The translations under genes were made by a program, and so were the position numbers. From a virus: a stretch of 29,530 nt of DNA. This document shows, piece after piece, positions 6,762 through 13,550 of this stretch (the stretch's first letter is position 1; each line of letters begins with the position of its first letter). The notes below the pieces were generated by a model, which made no database searches, was not told the DNA's origin, and saw only the letters and a list, made by a program, of their open reading frames with translations. The DNA lies in the IMG/VR virus record IMGVR_UViG_3300030104_005660, positions 1-29,530 of that record. One strand, 5' to 3'.

Positions 6762-7073
6762 GTGAAACAGCTTTTTTATGCAGTACTGGATGATCCAGGC
6801 GATTTGATCGAAGACGTCAGCTCACAGCTTTTTCTGAAAGTAGAAGACGCCGAAGACCAGCTCAAGAAAAAGGGATTCGGGTCTGTCGTTTGTTTCTTTG
6901 CGCAGCTCGGTGATCCTTACGAGCTGGTGAGAATCCCAAGATGGCACGGCTATGGCGATCCGCAGCTGCCTGTCTATTTCTGCAAATGCCCTCACACCAT
7001 CAACTATTCCCCGGCCTACTGCGAAGAATGCGAAAGGACGGCGGGACGTTTTAACCCAGACCAGGAGGTCTAA
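6762..7073 (+). CDS. Cys-rich small protein, first rightward gene
   Basis: A 103-residue protein starting at GTG 6762, which follows GGAGGG at five bases; the open frame extends upstream through the control region but without a good start. The C-terminal third holds CKCPH and CEEC (about residues 74-94), able to bind one zinc ion. The N-terminus (KQLFYAVLDDPGDLIEDV) is alpha/beta. No family recognised. It is followed immediately by the 7074 gene and probably leads the early rightward operon. Confidence 0.65.
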   Translation: MKQLFYAVLDDPGDLIEDVSSQLFLKVEDAEDQLKKKGFGSVVCFFAQLGDPYELVRIPRWHGYGDPQLPVYFCKCPHTINYSPAYCEECERTAGRFNPDQEV

Positions 7074-7265
7074 ATGACAAAGAAGGAAGAAAGCATTCGG
7101 CCGCGATCAATTCGGATCGACACCGAAGGCTGCAAAGAAATCGCCCTAATCATCGAAGAATACACAGGCGAGAAATTCTCTGAATCGGCCATCATCAGGA
7201 TGGCGGTGCGTGCAGGGCTACCCGTCCTGCGTGATCAATACACCAACAGAAAGGACGTGAAATAA
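7074..7265 (+). CDS. Ribbon-helix-helix-like small protein
   Basis: Sixty-three residues. The sequence RPRSIRIDTEGC followed by KEIALIIEEYTG and FSESAIIRMAVRAGLPVL follows the strand-helix-helix pattern of Arc/MetJ-type DNA-binding proteins. The ATG follows AGGAGG. If it binds DNA it may be an autoregulator of the nearby divergent region. The fold call is from pattern alone; it could also be an antitoxin-like or structural homologue with no DNA role. Confidence 0.62.
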   Translation: MTKKEESIRPRSIRIDTEGCKEIALIIEEYTGEKFSESAIIRMAVRAGLPVLRDQYTNRKDVK

Positions 7266-7966
7266 TGGCTTTAGATCAGGCACTATCGAAAGCACAATTG
7301 GCGGCTAAACAATTAGGAAAGGACAACAGAAACGATTTCCACAGATACAATTACGCCAGCGCAGAACAGAAGATTATGACGGGGCGGCTGCTCGCTGCGC
7401 ACGGCATTGCTTTTGTCCCGGTATCTTGCACCACATTCGAATGCGCTGGTAAGCCTTGGCTTCGCAGGCAGGTAAAACTGATCTTCGAAGATGGCGCCTC
7501 GGAATTGGCAGAAGTGGATTGGCCCATCGTAGTCGAAAAGGGGCGCCCTTTGGACAAGGCCACCGCCGCTGCCCATACGGCATCCCTTGGATATTTGCTG
7601 CGCGACATTCTTCTTCTGCCTGTAGTCGAAAGAGGACAGGAATTAGATGATCCAGTGCGGGACGAATTGAACCCCGAATATACAGGAAATGTTGCGGCGC
7701 CGAGCAAAGCCGAGCCGCCGAAAAAATCCAAAGAATCCAAAGAATCCAAAGAGGAAAAGATTCAGCGGGAATGGAAGGAAGACTACCACGCCTTTGTCGA
7801 GAAACTTGGGCCCCACGTCCAAGAAGAAGAAGGGGAATCCAAATTCGAAGCAATCTGCGTGATTGCAAAGGAAATGGGCTTTTCACGACCGTCAGAAATT
7901 GGAAGGGAAGAACGGCAGGCGTTCGTCAAAGCGATGCTTTCAGAAGTCGCAGGAGGCTTAGAATGA
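7265..7966 (+). CDS. erf: ERF-family single-strand annealing protein
   Basis: A 233-residue protein. Residues about 1-130 resemble the ERF recombinase domain: KDNRNDFHRYNYASAEQKI, then LLAAHGIAFVPV and KATAAAHTASLGYLLRDILLLP, the family's conserved 'Y.Y....', 'L...G.' and 'R..L...L' segments. A polar hinge with three 9-bp tandem copies (AATCCAAAG, 7725-7751) encodes repeated SKE, and a helical C-terminal domain follows. ERF proteins form rings and anneal complementary strands for phage recombination and circularisation. The ATG overlaps the previous stop by one base. SSB and RusA in the same genome are the expected partners. Confidence 0.78.
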   Translation: MALDQALSKAQLAAKQLGKDNRNDFHRYNYASAEQKIMTGRLLAAHGIAFVPVSCTTFECAGKPWLRRQVKLIFEDGASELAEVDWPIVVEKGRPLDKATAAAHTASLGYLLRDILLLPVVERGQELDDPVRDELNPEYTGNVAAPSKAEPPKKSKESKESKEEKIQREWKEDYHAFVEKLGPHVQEEEGESKFEAICVIAKEMGFSRPSEIGREERQAFVKAMLSEVAGGLE

Positions 7967-8313
7967 ACAACGGAATGCATTATTTCGGACAAATCGCAGC
8001 GGCAGCCTACGAACCGCACTGGCCCTGTCCAGAAGACATGGACCTGCAAAGTTGGCGAGACGGGATCATTTTTCACTGCAACAACGTCGAAGTCTATCAG
8101 GCACTTTTAGCGCGGTGCGAAGAGGCCAAACGAAACGGCATCGATCATTGGAGCATCAAAGGATTCTGGGAAATTATTCGCTATGACATCCGGCTGAAAA
8201 CAGATGGCGCGGTGTTCAAGCTAAATAACAATTTCACGCCTTTTTATGCTCGATTCCTAATGATGCGGAATCCTGAATTGAAAGGCTTCTTCGAAACGAG
8301 GAGCGCGAAATGA
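7963..8313 (+). CDS. Conserved-looking phage hypothetical protein
   Basis: A 116-residue protein that starts at ATG 7963, overlapping the erf stop as ATGA and preceded by AGGAGG. The C-terminal half (WSIKGFWEIIRYDI, KLNNNFTPFYARFLM, FFETR) looks like a compact helical phage protein of the recombination operon, but I cannot name a family. No cysteine pairs or membrane segments. Its stop overlaps the start of the next gene as ATGA. Confidence 0.7.
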   Translation: MNNGMHYFGQIAAAAYEPHWPCPEDMDLQSWRDGIIFHCNNVEVYQALLARCEEAKRNGIDHWSIKGFWEIIRYDIRLKTDGAVFKLNNNFTPFYARFLMMRNPELKGFFETRSAK

Positions 8314-8945
8314 CGCACCCAGGCCCTTTCGCTTCAGTCGAGCAAATCGCCTGGTTTTACCATCGACTGAATGAATTCAAATCAAACCAATTTTATACAA
8401 TTGCCAAGAGGGACAAAATGGCTGAAAACAAGAAAGTGAACCTATTTCAACTTGAGCAGCGGGCTGTCGAGCTGCTATCAAAGATTGAATTCGAAGAAGG
8501 CGAAGTGACGCCCGAAAGCGAAACAGAACTTCTGGCTGTCATCAGTCAGATGGATGACGCCGATGCTTTGCTCTGGTGGATGCGTCGCAAGGCCAAAGAT
8601 AGAATTCAAGACTGCTCGGAAACAATCCAGATCTTTCGCCATCAGAAAGGTCGCGCGGAAGACAAACTCGACTGGGTGAACGGCACTTGGATGCGTCTTC
8701 TTCAGACACGCGAAGACTTAGGAAAAGAGCCAAAAGCGCGTGGTTCATGGGGCACAGCCTATATTTCGAAGGGAAGCGAAAAGCTGGAAATCACTAACCC
8801 CGACACAGTGGGCCTCAAATATCAGAAGGAAACTGTCACAGTAACGATAGACAAATCCAAGCTGCTGAAAGACCTCAAGGCGGGCATCAAATGCAAAGGC
8901 GCACGCACTATCCGCAGCCCCTTCCTTTCAGTCAGGAGCAAATGA
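8310..8945 (+). CDS. Gp157-like siphovirus protein
   Basis: Up to 211 residues. From residue 37 on, the pattern matches Siphovirus Gp157 proteins: NLFQLEQRAVELL, an acidic helix, a long coiled-coil (about 65-120) and a beta-rich tail with EITNPDTVGLKYQKE. Two starts are credible: ATG 8310 (GAGGAG upstream, overlapping the previous stop) and ATG 8418 (AGAGGGA upstream), the latter closer to the family's usual N-terminus. Gp157 lies in recombination operons next to annealing proteins and SSB, as here; some members are reported to confer phage resistance, which is not evident from this sequence. Confidence 0.75.
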   Translation: MTHPGPFASVEQIAWFYHRLNEFKSNQFYTIAKRDKMAENKKVNLFQLEQRAVELLSKIEFEEGEVTPESETELLAVISQMDDADALLWWMRRKAKDRIQDCSETIQIFRHQKGRAEDKLDWVNGTWMRLLQTREDLGKEPKARGSWGTAYISKGSEKLEITNPDTVGLKYQKETVTVTIDKSKLLKDLKAGIKCKGARTIRSPFLSVRSK

Positions 8946-9037
8946 TGAAGGCATTCGCATGGGCAGTCTTTGGGATCGTGGTCTGGTATTTGATCACTTG
9001 CTTAGTCTTTCTGACATTGCCCGCTGATCCTATCTGA
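8942..9037 (+). CDS. 31-residue single-pass membrane peptide
   Basis: MMKAFAWAVFGIVVWYLITC and on to a short tail: one hydrophobic helix of about 20 residues with a lysine before it. CAGGAG lies at a good distance before the first ATG, which overlaps the previous stop. Small membrane peptides of this kind are common in early phage operons; the role is unknown. The following 100 bases contain a hairpin rather than a gene. Confidence 0.55.
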   Translation: MMKAFAWAVFGIVVWYLITCLVFLTLPADPI

Positions 9038-9043
9038 TCTCTT

Positions 9044-9091
9044 GGGGCGGCATCGGCTTTTGCGGGTTTACGGTGTCGCCCCTTCTTATTT
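9044..9091 (+). terminator. Hairpin with U-rich tail in the rightward block
   Basis: GGGGCGGCATCG (9044-9055) and CGGTGTCGCCCC (9071-9082) pair over 12 bases if G-U pairs are allowed, with a 15-base loop, and TTCTTATTT follows. This resembles an intrinsic terminator or attenuator inside the early operon. A smaller GGGC/GCCC hairpin follows at 9100-9111. The genes downstream continue in the same direction, so partial termination is more likely than full stop. Confidence 0.45.
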
Positions 9092-9134
9092 CGCAGCTCG
9101 GGCGTTTGCCCCGGCCTCATTTTCTGGAGTAGAA

Positions 9135-9362
9135 ATGACAGACAAGACGATTCGACCTGACTGGGAAGGGCAGGTCTTGAACCAGCTGCCTGAAATTATG
9201 GGCGCGTTTCAAATGATAGCCGCTGAGTTAGCCACGCGGGACCACGAAGAAGCATGGCAATTGTGCCGCAAATATCAAAAGCTGGCTGACAAAATGCGAG
9301 GCCCGCTGGTGGACCTTTTCGAAGTGCGTGATCGTGAACTTGGAAAACGGAATCTGAAATAA
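9135..9362 (+). CDS. Small hypothetical protein
   Basis: Seventy-five residues from ATG 9135, behind GGAG; an open frame continues upstream but crosses the hairpin. The product is helical (AFQMIAAELATRDHEEAWQL) with a charged C-terminus. No family recognised. Its stop overlaps the start of the methyltransferase gene by one base. Confidence 0.6.
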   Translation: MTDKTIRPDWEGQVLNQLPEIMGAFQMIAAELATRDHEEAWQLCRKYQKLADKMRGPLVDLFEVRDRELGKRNLK

Positions 9363-9889
9363 TGCGCTTTGCTTATGCAGATCCCCCTTACCTGGGCTGT
9401 GGTTCTTTATATTCAAAGCACCATTCTGAGGCTTTGAACTGGAATAAAATCGAAACGCACGAAGATCTCATTCACCAGCTCGCAGAATTCGATGGCTGGG
9501 CGATGTCTCTCAGCGCCCCTTCCCTGAAACAGATTCTTCCGTTGTGCCCTGAAGACGTTCGAATTGCCGCATGGGTGAAACCTTTCGCGGTTTTTAAGAA
9601 AGGCATAAATCCCGTCTATGCATGGGAGCCCGTGATTTTTCACGGCATTCGAAAGCGCGGGCTTGAAGAGCCCCACGTGAAGGACTGGGTAAGTGCAAAC
9701 ATCACAATGAAGAAGGGACTACCCGGCGCCAAACCAGCAGCGTTCTGCGATTGGATTCTGGACGTGCTTGGATATCAAGAAGGCGACACGATGGAAGACT
9801 TATTTCCAGGCACCGGATCAATGGAAGAAGCCCTTTGTAGGCGTTCGATTTCTGGCTGGAAACAGGCACCGCTTTTTGAATCCATATAG
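9362..9889 (+). CDS. DNA adenine N6-methyltransferase (small, phage type)
   Basis: A 175-residue methyltransferase. The catalytic motif is DPPYLG (7-12), right at the N-terminus. The SAM-binding motif DLFPGTGSM (146-154) comes near the C-terminus, the beta-class order. KPFAVFKKGINPVYAWEPVI and GAKPAAFCDWILDVLG are family-type connecting segments. The start ATG overlaps the previous stop. It is the last rightward gene. With the ParB-methyltransferase at 1769 the phage has two DNA methyltransferases; whether they share a target cannot be told. Confidence 0.88.
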   Translation: MRFAYADPPYLGCGSLYSKHHSEALNWNKIETHEDLIHQLAEFDGWAMSLSAPSLKQILPLCPEDVRIAAWVKPFAVFKKGINPVYAWEPVIFHGIRKRGLEEPHVKDWVSANITMKKGLPGAKPAAFCDWILDVLGYQEGDTMEDLFPGTGSMEEALCRRSISGWKQAPLFESI

Positions 9890-9968
9890 TGAAGCCCACC
9901 AGGACCAGACTCCCAGTGGGCTCCTAAGCCGAGCGACGCCGAGCGCAGCCGAGCCTGAGATTTTAGAC
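9890..9968. other. Convergent gene junction: hairpin and 10-bp tandem repeat
   Basis: The rightward and leftward blocks meet here. AGCCCAC (9893-9899) and GTGGGCT (9916-9922) can form a hairpin with a 16-base loop, without a T-run on either side. Next to it GCCGAGC occurs three times at exact 10-base steps (9928, 9938, 9948), one helical turn apart. The same heptamer appears singly elsewhere. It could stop transcription from both sides or bind a protein. Confidence 0.5.
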
Positions 9969-10367
9969 TTAAAAAGGCACTTCTTCTTCGTCTGAATATG
10001 GCATTCGCACAATCCGATCTTCGTGAGTTGGCTGATATGAAGAAGGCGATTCTGCGATTGGTCTGGTTCCACCTTTGACGGTTCGCGCGATCAGCTCAAT
10101 GGCCATTCGTTCTTGTCCCGTCTTTTTATCCTGCCACTTGTTGATCTTCGTTCGTCCTTCGACCAAGACCTGCTGGCCCTTCGTCAGATATTTTGCCGCG
10201 TATTCAGCGCTTTGTCCAAAGCACGTGCAAGTCCACCATTCGGTTTCTTCGCCCTTGCGTTCAGCCTTTACAGCCACACGAAGTTTCGTCACTTGCGTGC
10301 CTGTTTGCGTTGTGCGCGGTTCTGGGTCTGCTCCCAGGTTCCCTATGATTATTGTTTTCGAAAACAC
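9969..10367 (-). CDS. ssb: Single-stranded DNA-binding protein
   Basis: A 132-residue OB-fold SSB. It has FSKTIIIGNLGADPE at the start, WWTCTCFGQSAEYAAKYLTK in the middle, LVEGRTKINKW, and the acidic C-terminal tail DEEEVPF used to recruit partner proteins. The start is GTG at 10367, behind AGGAGGG; a second AGGAGG lies 20 bases upstream. It protects single strands and works with the ERF-like protein and RusA. It sits at the far end of the late block, separate from the other replication genes, behind a structured leader. Confidence 0.95.
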   Translation of the reverse strand: MFSKTIIIGNLGADPEPRTTQTGTQVTKLRVAVKAERKGEETEWWTCTCFGQSAEYAAKYLTKGQQVLVEGRTKINKWQDKKTGQERMAIELIARTVKGGTRPIAESPSSYQPTHEDRIVRMPYSDEEEVPF

Positions 10368-10485
10368 ATTTCCCTCCTATCGGATGTGCCTCCTAAACTT
10401 AACCTAAAGAAGAGCCCAAGGGGCAGCTATGCGGAGGGACACACAGCAAAACTCCTGCAGGAAGAAGCCTGCCCCAAGGGCCAGA
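10368..10485 (-). promoter_or_regulatory. Structured ssb leader
   Basis: A 118-base gap upstream of ssb. Two 13-base arms (10414-10426 and 10469-10481) pair as GCCC/GGGC and GGGGCAG/CTGCCCC around a 2x2 internal loop, with a palindrome TCCTGCAGGA (10453-10462) between them. On the minus-strand transcript the stem is followed by UCUUCUUU, so it may be an attenuator or weak terminator that isolates ssb from the lysis genes. No convincing promoter was found inside it. Confidence 0.5.
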
Positions 10486-10701
10486 TCAAACGTCTTCTTC
10501 TAAAATCTCGGGCTCGGCTTGGCTCGGGTCTTCAGCGGGTTCTTCGGCAGGCGCTTCTTCAGCTTCTGGAATGTTCGCTGCGTCTTCTTCGCCCAATTCG
10601 AGCTGGCAAGACCCCCAGCTGCCCGCAATAATCAGGGCGCCTCCTGCGACAGCCACCTTGGTGGATTTCTTCGCTTCTTTGATTTTGTCTTTGATGCTCA
10701 T
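10486..10701 (-). CDS. Small membrane-anchored acidic protein in the lysis cassette
   Basis: Seventy-one residues. A basic N-terminus (MSIKDKIKEAKKSTK) leads into a short hydrophobic helix (about 16-30) and a long acidic tail rich in E, A and P. That topology, N-terminus in and tail out, would suit a spanin- or holin-associated protein, but there is no clear lipobox. The ATG overlaps the preceding gene's stop as ATGA and follows GAGG. The place directly after the endolysin-like gene supports a lysis role; this is inference. Confidence 0.6.
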   Translation of the reverse strand: MSIKDKIKEAKKSTKVAVAGGALIIAGSWGSCQLELGEEDAANIPEAEEAPAEEPAEDPSQAEPEILEEDV

Positions 10702-11336
10702 GCAATGTCCTCTTCGTCGATCAACGAATAACTGAAGGTTTTCCAGGTCGGGTGGTGCTCTATCTGCAAATGGCACAGGTCCATCAATTCCAGAAAATCC
10801 CGTTCTTTTTTGAAGACCTGACAGCCAGCCGAATATGTATATTTTTTCCCAGTGCGAGAATTGATGCCCGATATCTTCCGGCTGTCCTTTCCTGCCTTGT
10901 GGATGTTGGTGCCAAAATATCCGGTTTCTTTTGTTTCTTCTTGAAACTCCAGAATCAAATCCCTGTCTGCATCCCGGTAAATTGTGATGGGCTTAGGGCC
11001 TCGGGCCACCAGTGCCTCATAGCGATTCGAGTGCAAACCTAAAACATAAGCGCTTTGATATTGGCCTCGGGCGATAATCGCCGTTCCATCAGCGTTGTAC
11101 ATCTCAGGAAAACGCAACGCCATCGCGCCGGGATCAGTTGTGGCAGCCCAAGACTTCGTTATCCACCGGCCGCCTTTTTCTTCCCGATAGGTGCAAGTGA
11201 TCAGATCATCGAATTGGTCTTCTGACTGATCGCGCGTGCTGCTCCGAATTCCGACAATGTTCAGATTGAACGCGTGGCCACCGTCGTAGACTTTGAAGCC
11301 TATTTCTTCCAGTGTCTGAAGCAGCGGCGGCAGCAT
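10698..11336 (-). CDS. Putative endolysin / L,D-transpeptidase-like peptidoglycan enzyme
   Basis: A 212-residue protein. The C-terminal half carries GTNIHKAG (H146) and, after a gap, YSAGCQVF (SAGC at 169-172). A His followed by S-x-G-C is the catalytic layout of L,D-transpeptidase (YkuD-like) domains, which act on peptidoglycan peptides. The position beside two holin-like genes supports a lysis role. No signal peptide is visible, so it would need the holin to cross the membrane. A true transpeptidase, a peptidase on that fold or a lookalike are all possible. Confidence 0.6.
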   Translation of the reverse strand: MLPPLLQTLEEIGFKVYDGGHAFNLNIVGIRSSTRDQSEDQFDDLITCTYREEKGGRWITKSWAATTDPGAMALRFPEMYNADGTAIIARGQYQSAYVLGLHSNRYEALVARGPKPITIYRDADRDLILEFQEETKETGYFGTNIHKAGKDSRKISGINSRTGKKYTYSAGCQVFKKERDFLELMDLCHLQIEHHPTWKTFSYSLIDEEDIA

Positions 11337-11564
11337 TTAATCTGCCTTCTTAAATAGCAGATCGTGAACCAAATCCACCAACAGGCCGATAACCACTTCT
11401 TCTTGGCGCTCATTTAGCACGGGAATATTTACTTTCGAATTGATCAGATCAATGACGAATTCCCGTTTTGCTTTTCCAGTCTTTGGACCAGGAAAAAGGT
11501 CTTCTGCCATTAGAACCGCGTGCTTTATTACGTTTCCGCGATTGATTTTCTTCTTTCGTCTCAT
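11337..11564 (-). CDS. Small lysis-cassette protein of unknown role
   Basis: Seventy-five residues, basic at the N-terminus (MRRKKKINRGN) with GKAKREFVIDLINSK and NIPVLNERQEEVV following and a mildly hydrophobic C-terminal helix. It lies between the UviB-like holin and the endolysin-like gene, with 2-base gaps or less. The Gly-Lys-Ala-Lys segment loosely recalls the cytoplasmic part of LLH-type holins, but no N-terminal membrane helix is present. Confidence 0.6.
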   Translation of the reverse strand: MRRKKKINRGNVIKHAVLMAEDLFPGPKTGKAKREFVIDLINSKVNIPVLNERQEEVVIGLLVDLVHDLLFKKAD

Positions 11565-11566
11565 TT

Positions 11567-11725
11567 CTATTCCACAGCCTTTAGGACCCGTTCAAACAGG
11601 TCTTCGTATTTCTTCGTCATGGCGCTGAGTTGCGCACCGTATTTCTTGTTCTGAAAGATCAGATAGCCCAGGAACAGCCCTGTCACGCCTAAATCAATCA
11701 GCTCGGTGATAATCTCGCCTTCCAT
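11567..11725 (-). CDS. BhlA/UviB-like holin-type membrane protein
   Basis: Fifty-two residues: MEGEIITELIDLGVTGLFLG then YLIFQNKKYG and a charged helix. A single N-terminal membrane helix followed by a basic, helical tail is the pattern of BhlA/UviB proteins, which permeabilise membranes in phage and bacteriocin lysis. The gene is next to a coiled-coil membrane protein and upstream of an endolysin-like gene. It is a strong holin candidate but is named from pattern only. Confidence 0.65.
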   Translation of the reverse strand: MEGEIITELIDLGVTGLFLGYLIFQNKKYGAQLSAMTKKYEDLFERVLKAVE

Positions 11726-11726
11726 G

Positions 11727-11918
11727 TCAGCCTTCCATAAAGATACCGATGCACTGCATGATCACGACTGTTGCCATAATCAGGCCCTGCGCGGTAGCTA
11801 TTTTCTGCTTCACAGAATCCATTTCTTCGCGAATTACAGCCACTTCAGATTCCAGCGTGTCTGTTCGTTTTTCGAGCACAGCCACGTCCGTTTCTAATTT
11901 TCGAACACGTTGTTCCAT
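11727..11918 (-). CDS. XhlA-like coiled-coil membrane protein
   Basis: Sixty-three residues from ATG 11918, behind AGGGG; an upstream ATG (11960) lacks a ribosome site. Residues 1-40 form a coiled coil with heptads (RKLETDVAVLEKRTDTLESE), and the C-terminus is a membrane helix (AQGLIMATVVIMQCIGIFM). This is the layout of hemolysin XhlA-type proteins, which act with holins at the cell membrane. Two bases separate it from the UviB-like gene. Confidence 0.65.
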   Translation of the reverse strand: MEQRVRKLETDVAVLEKRTDTLESEVAVIREEMDSVKQKIATAQGLIMATVVIMQCIGIFMEG

Positions 11919-11926
11919 GGTCGCCC

Positions 11927-12211
11927 CTATAGCCTGCCGCGCAAAAACCAGACCTTCCAATCAGCAGGAGCATCTGTAAATGAATCAGGATCTGTCGTAG
12001 CGTAAGTGATGCTGTATTTGTTTAGATCTTTCTCGGCATCAAACAGATTTAGATGACGGGTCAAAGTGCACTCAATTAGAGCGCAGTTCGAATAGGAAGT
12101 CACTTTTGAGGTGCTGCCCATGTCAACACCCCACAATTCACCGGCTTCGACATCGGTGACGATTTGCTGTGCAGCCGAGGAGCTTGAACATTGGATAAAT
12201 AAAACTGTCAT
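11927..12211 (-). CDS. Hypothetical distal tail protein
   Basis: Ninety-four residues, probably all beta (MTVLFIQCSSSS, GELWGVDMGSTSKVTSYSN). The ATG overlaps the preceding gene's stop as ATGA. It lies between a fiber-like gene and the lysis cassette, so it is more likely the last tail gene than a lysis gene. No family recognised. Confidence 0.6.
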   Translation of the reverse strand: MTVLFIQCSSSSAAQQIVTDVEAGELWGVDMGSTSKVTSYSNCALIECTLTRHLNLFDAEKDLNKYSITYATTDPDSFTDAPADWKVWFLRGRL

Positions 12212-13179
12212 GTCAAACTCGCACGATTTTCGACAGGCTGAAGGATATAGCGAATGCGCTTAATCCTTATATTTCCCAAGACGTTGTTATTGTTATCGGC
12301 GCCAAACCAGACACACAGGTGCAAATAAGGCCGCGTTGTGCTGTCGCTGATTTTAGTCGTGTTGTCATAGCAACTTTGCCCAGCAATCGACAGCGGATAG
12401 AAGGGCGTGTCTGAGCTGTAGCTGCCGCCCCAGATATCATTTCTGCCCGCGCTGTTTTCCTTCCTCATTGGCGGCGTGCAAAAGACGATAGAATCGTGTG
12501 CCTGAGCTGGCGCACTGGCCTGATTTTTCCACGAATAACCGTGACTGGTGCCAGAGGTCGTGAAGTAGGTTTTATAGCCCGAGTAATAGACGTTCGTGTT
12601 TGAGGTGGCTGAAGGCTCATTGCCTGCCGACTTTTTGACCTGTGCTGCAAGCCAAATGTTTGCGCCAGGATCTCCTGGGTTTCCACTTTGATCGCTTCCA
12701 TAGCAAGCCAAGCCAACCATGCAGGTCATGTGCTGGCCGTATCCGCCGGTGGCCCCTCCGTTAATAGGCCCGCCACCAGCAACGTCGAAGAGCACCTCGA
12801 TTTTTAGCACCATCGATTCGGGCTGAAACAGATGTGCAGGCGTGCCAGAAGGCACCGCTATTCCGGCATCTGCCCACGGGGAAATGTGCAGTTTGCGAAT
12901 CATACACTTTCCTTTCGTTGTTGCGCCTTGGATTTGCAGCTTTGTAGAAGCAGCCTGGTTGAAAACTAAAATGTCACCGTCCATACCAAGGCTGGTGTCG
13001 GCAGTGACGCCCGAGCCATCGAAGACAGACCAGCCATTAGCGTCAGTTGGATTTAATGGCAGATCAATCCAGGATTTGAATTCGTTACTTGAGCCGCCAC
13101 CACCGCCAGCTTGATCTTGGCGCCTTCGGGTTCCACGCGTCAGCGTGAATTGAGGTCTTGCAATGCCCATTTTTACCAT
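12208..13179 (-). CDS. Fiber-like distal tail protein
   Basis: A 323-residue protein from ATG 13179 (or ATG 13170), overlapping the stop of the previous gene; the open frame extends further up but lies inside that gene. A basic N-terminus and a glycine stretch (AGGGGGSS near residue 25-32) are followed by a long beta-rich region with many Ser, Thr and Gly. That composition fits a tail fiber or receptor-binding tip. No Asp-boxes or collagen repeats are seen. The call rests on composition and position. Confidence 0.55.
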   Translation of the reverse strand: MVKMGIARPQFTLTRGTRRRQDQAGGGGGSSNEFKSWIDLPLNPTDANGWSVFDGSGVTADTSLGMDGDILVFNQAASTKLQIQGATTKGKCMIRKLHISPWADAGIAVPSGTPAHLFQPESMVLKIEVLFDVAGGGPINGGATGGYGQHMTCMVGLACYGSDQSGNPGDPGANIWLAAQVKKSAGNEPSATSNTNVYYSGYKTYFTTSGTSHGYSWKNQASAPAQAHDSIVFCTPPMRKENSAGRNDIWGGSYSSDTPFYPLSIAGQSCYDNTTKISDSTTRPYLHLCVWFGADNNNNVLGNIRIKRIRYILQPVENRASLT

Positions 13180-13550
13180 CCAGCCTGAATGAAATAAATC
13201 GTGGTAACCGTATTGTCGCTGCCCGCATCGCAAACAGTGCGGTGGTAAAGTGTGCCATTTGCGATGTGATATCTTGAATCGTCATCGAAAGCATTGCTTT
13301 GATCCGAAGCAGCGGTGGCTTGGCAAACAGTCTGGACTGCCGCGCTTGCAGCTGCAGCTGTTACCAAGATGGGCGCTACGGTAGATGCTGTTCCAGAAGC
13401 CTTTGTGCAAAGCTGATTCAAGACGCGGCCCTTATTCGGCAAGCCTGTGATGGTTGCTTCAGTAGCGGCACCAGCTTCGGTTTCTTGGACCTGCACTTTA
13501 TAATCAGGGCCTCCTATGTGGCTGACAGTAATCGTTGCTGAGTAAGCGAT
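13173..13550 (-). CDS. Tail protein with a probable AUC start codon
   Basis: The frame is open from the preceding stop and has no ATG. A GTG at 13496 would give 107 residues, but its nearest AGGAGG is 13 bases away. A GGAGG at 13557-13561 lies six bases before an in-frame ATC (13550-13548), and reading from there gives AYSATITVSHIGGPDYK in front of the GTG, which reads as normal protein. I therefore place the start at ATC, giving 125 residues. The product resembles small phage tail-fiber-region proteins, with QVQETEAGAATEATITGLP at the start and HRTVCDAGSDNTVTTIYF at the end. Function not known. Confidence 0.6.
   Translation of the reverse strand: MAYSATITVSHIGGPDYKVQVQETEAGAATEATITGLPNKGRVLNQLCTKASGTASTVAPILVTAAAASAAVQTVCQATAASDQSNAFDDDSRYHIANGTLYHRTVCDAGSDNTVTTIYFIQAGW

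Noticed and set aside
7725-7751. Three 9-bp tandem copies in the erf gene as a regulatory repeat.
   Set aside because: Nine is a multiple of three and the repeat encodes a polar Ser-Lys-Glu hinge, so a protein linker explains it.
7374-7886. A 170-codon minus-strand frame opposite the ERF-like gene.
   Set aside because: Low-quality protein composition, no ribosome site, and the plus-strand gene has clear family features and start.
10486-10701. A possible lipobox at AGSWGSC in the small acidic protein, which would make it an outer-membrane spanin.
   Set aside because: The residues before the cysteine (W, G, S) do not fit the usual L-A/S-G/A-C pattern, so I leave it as a membrane-anchored protein.
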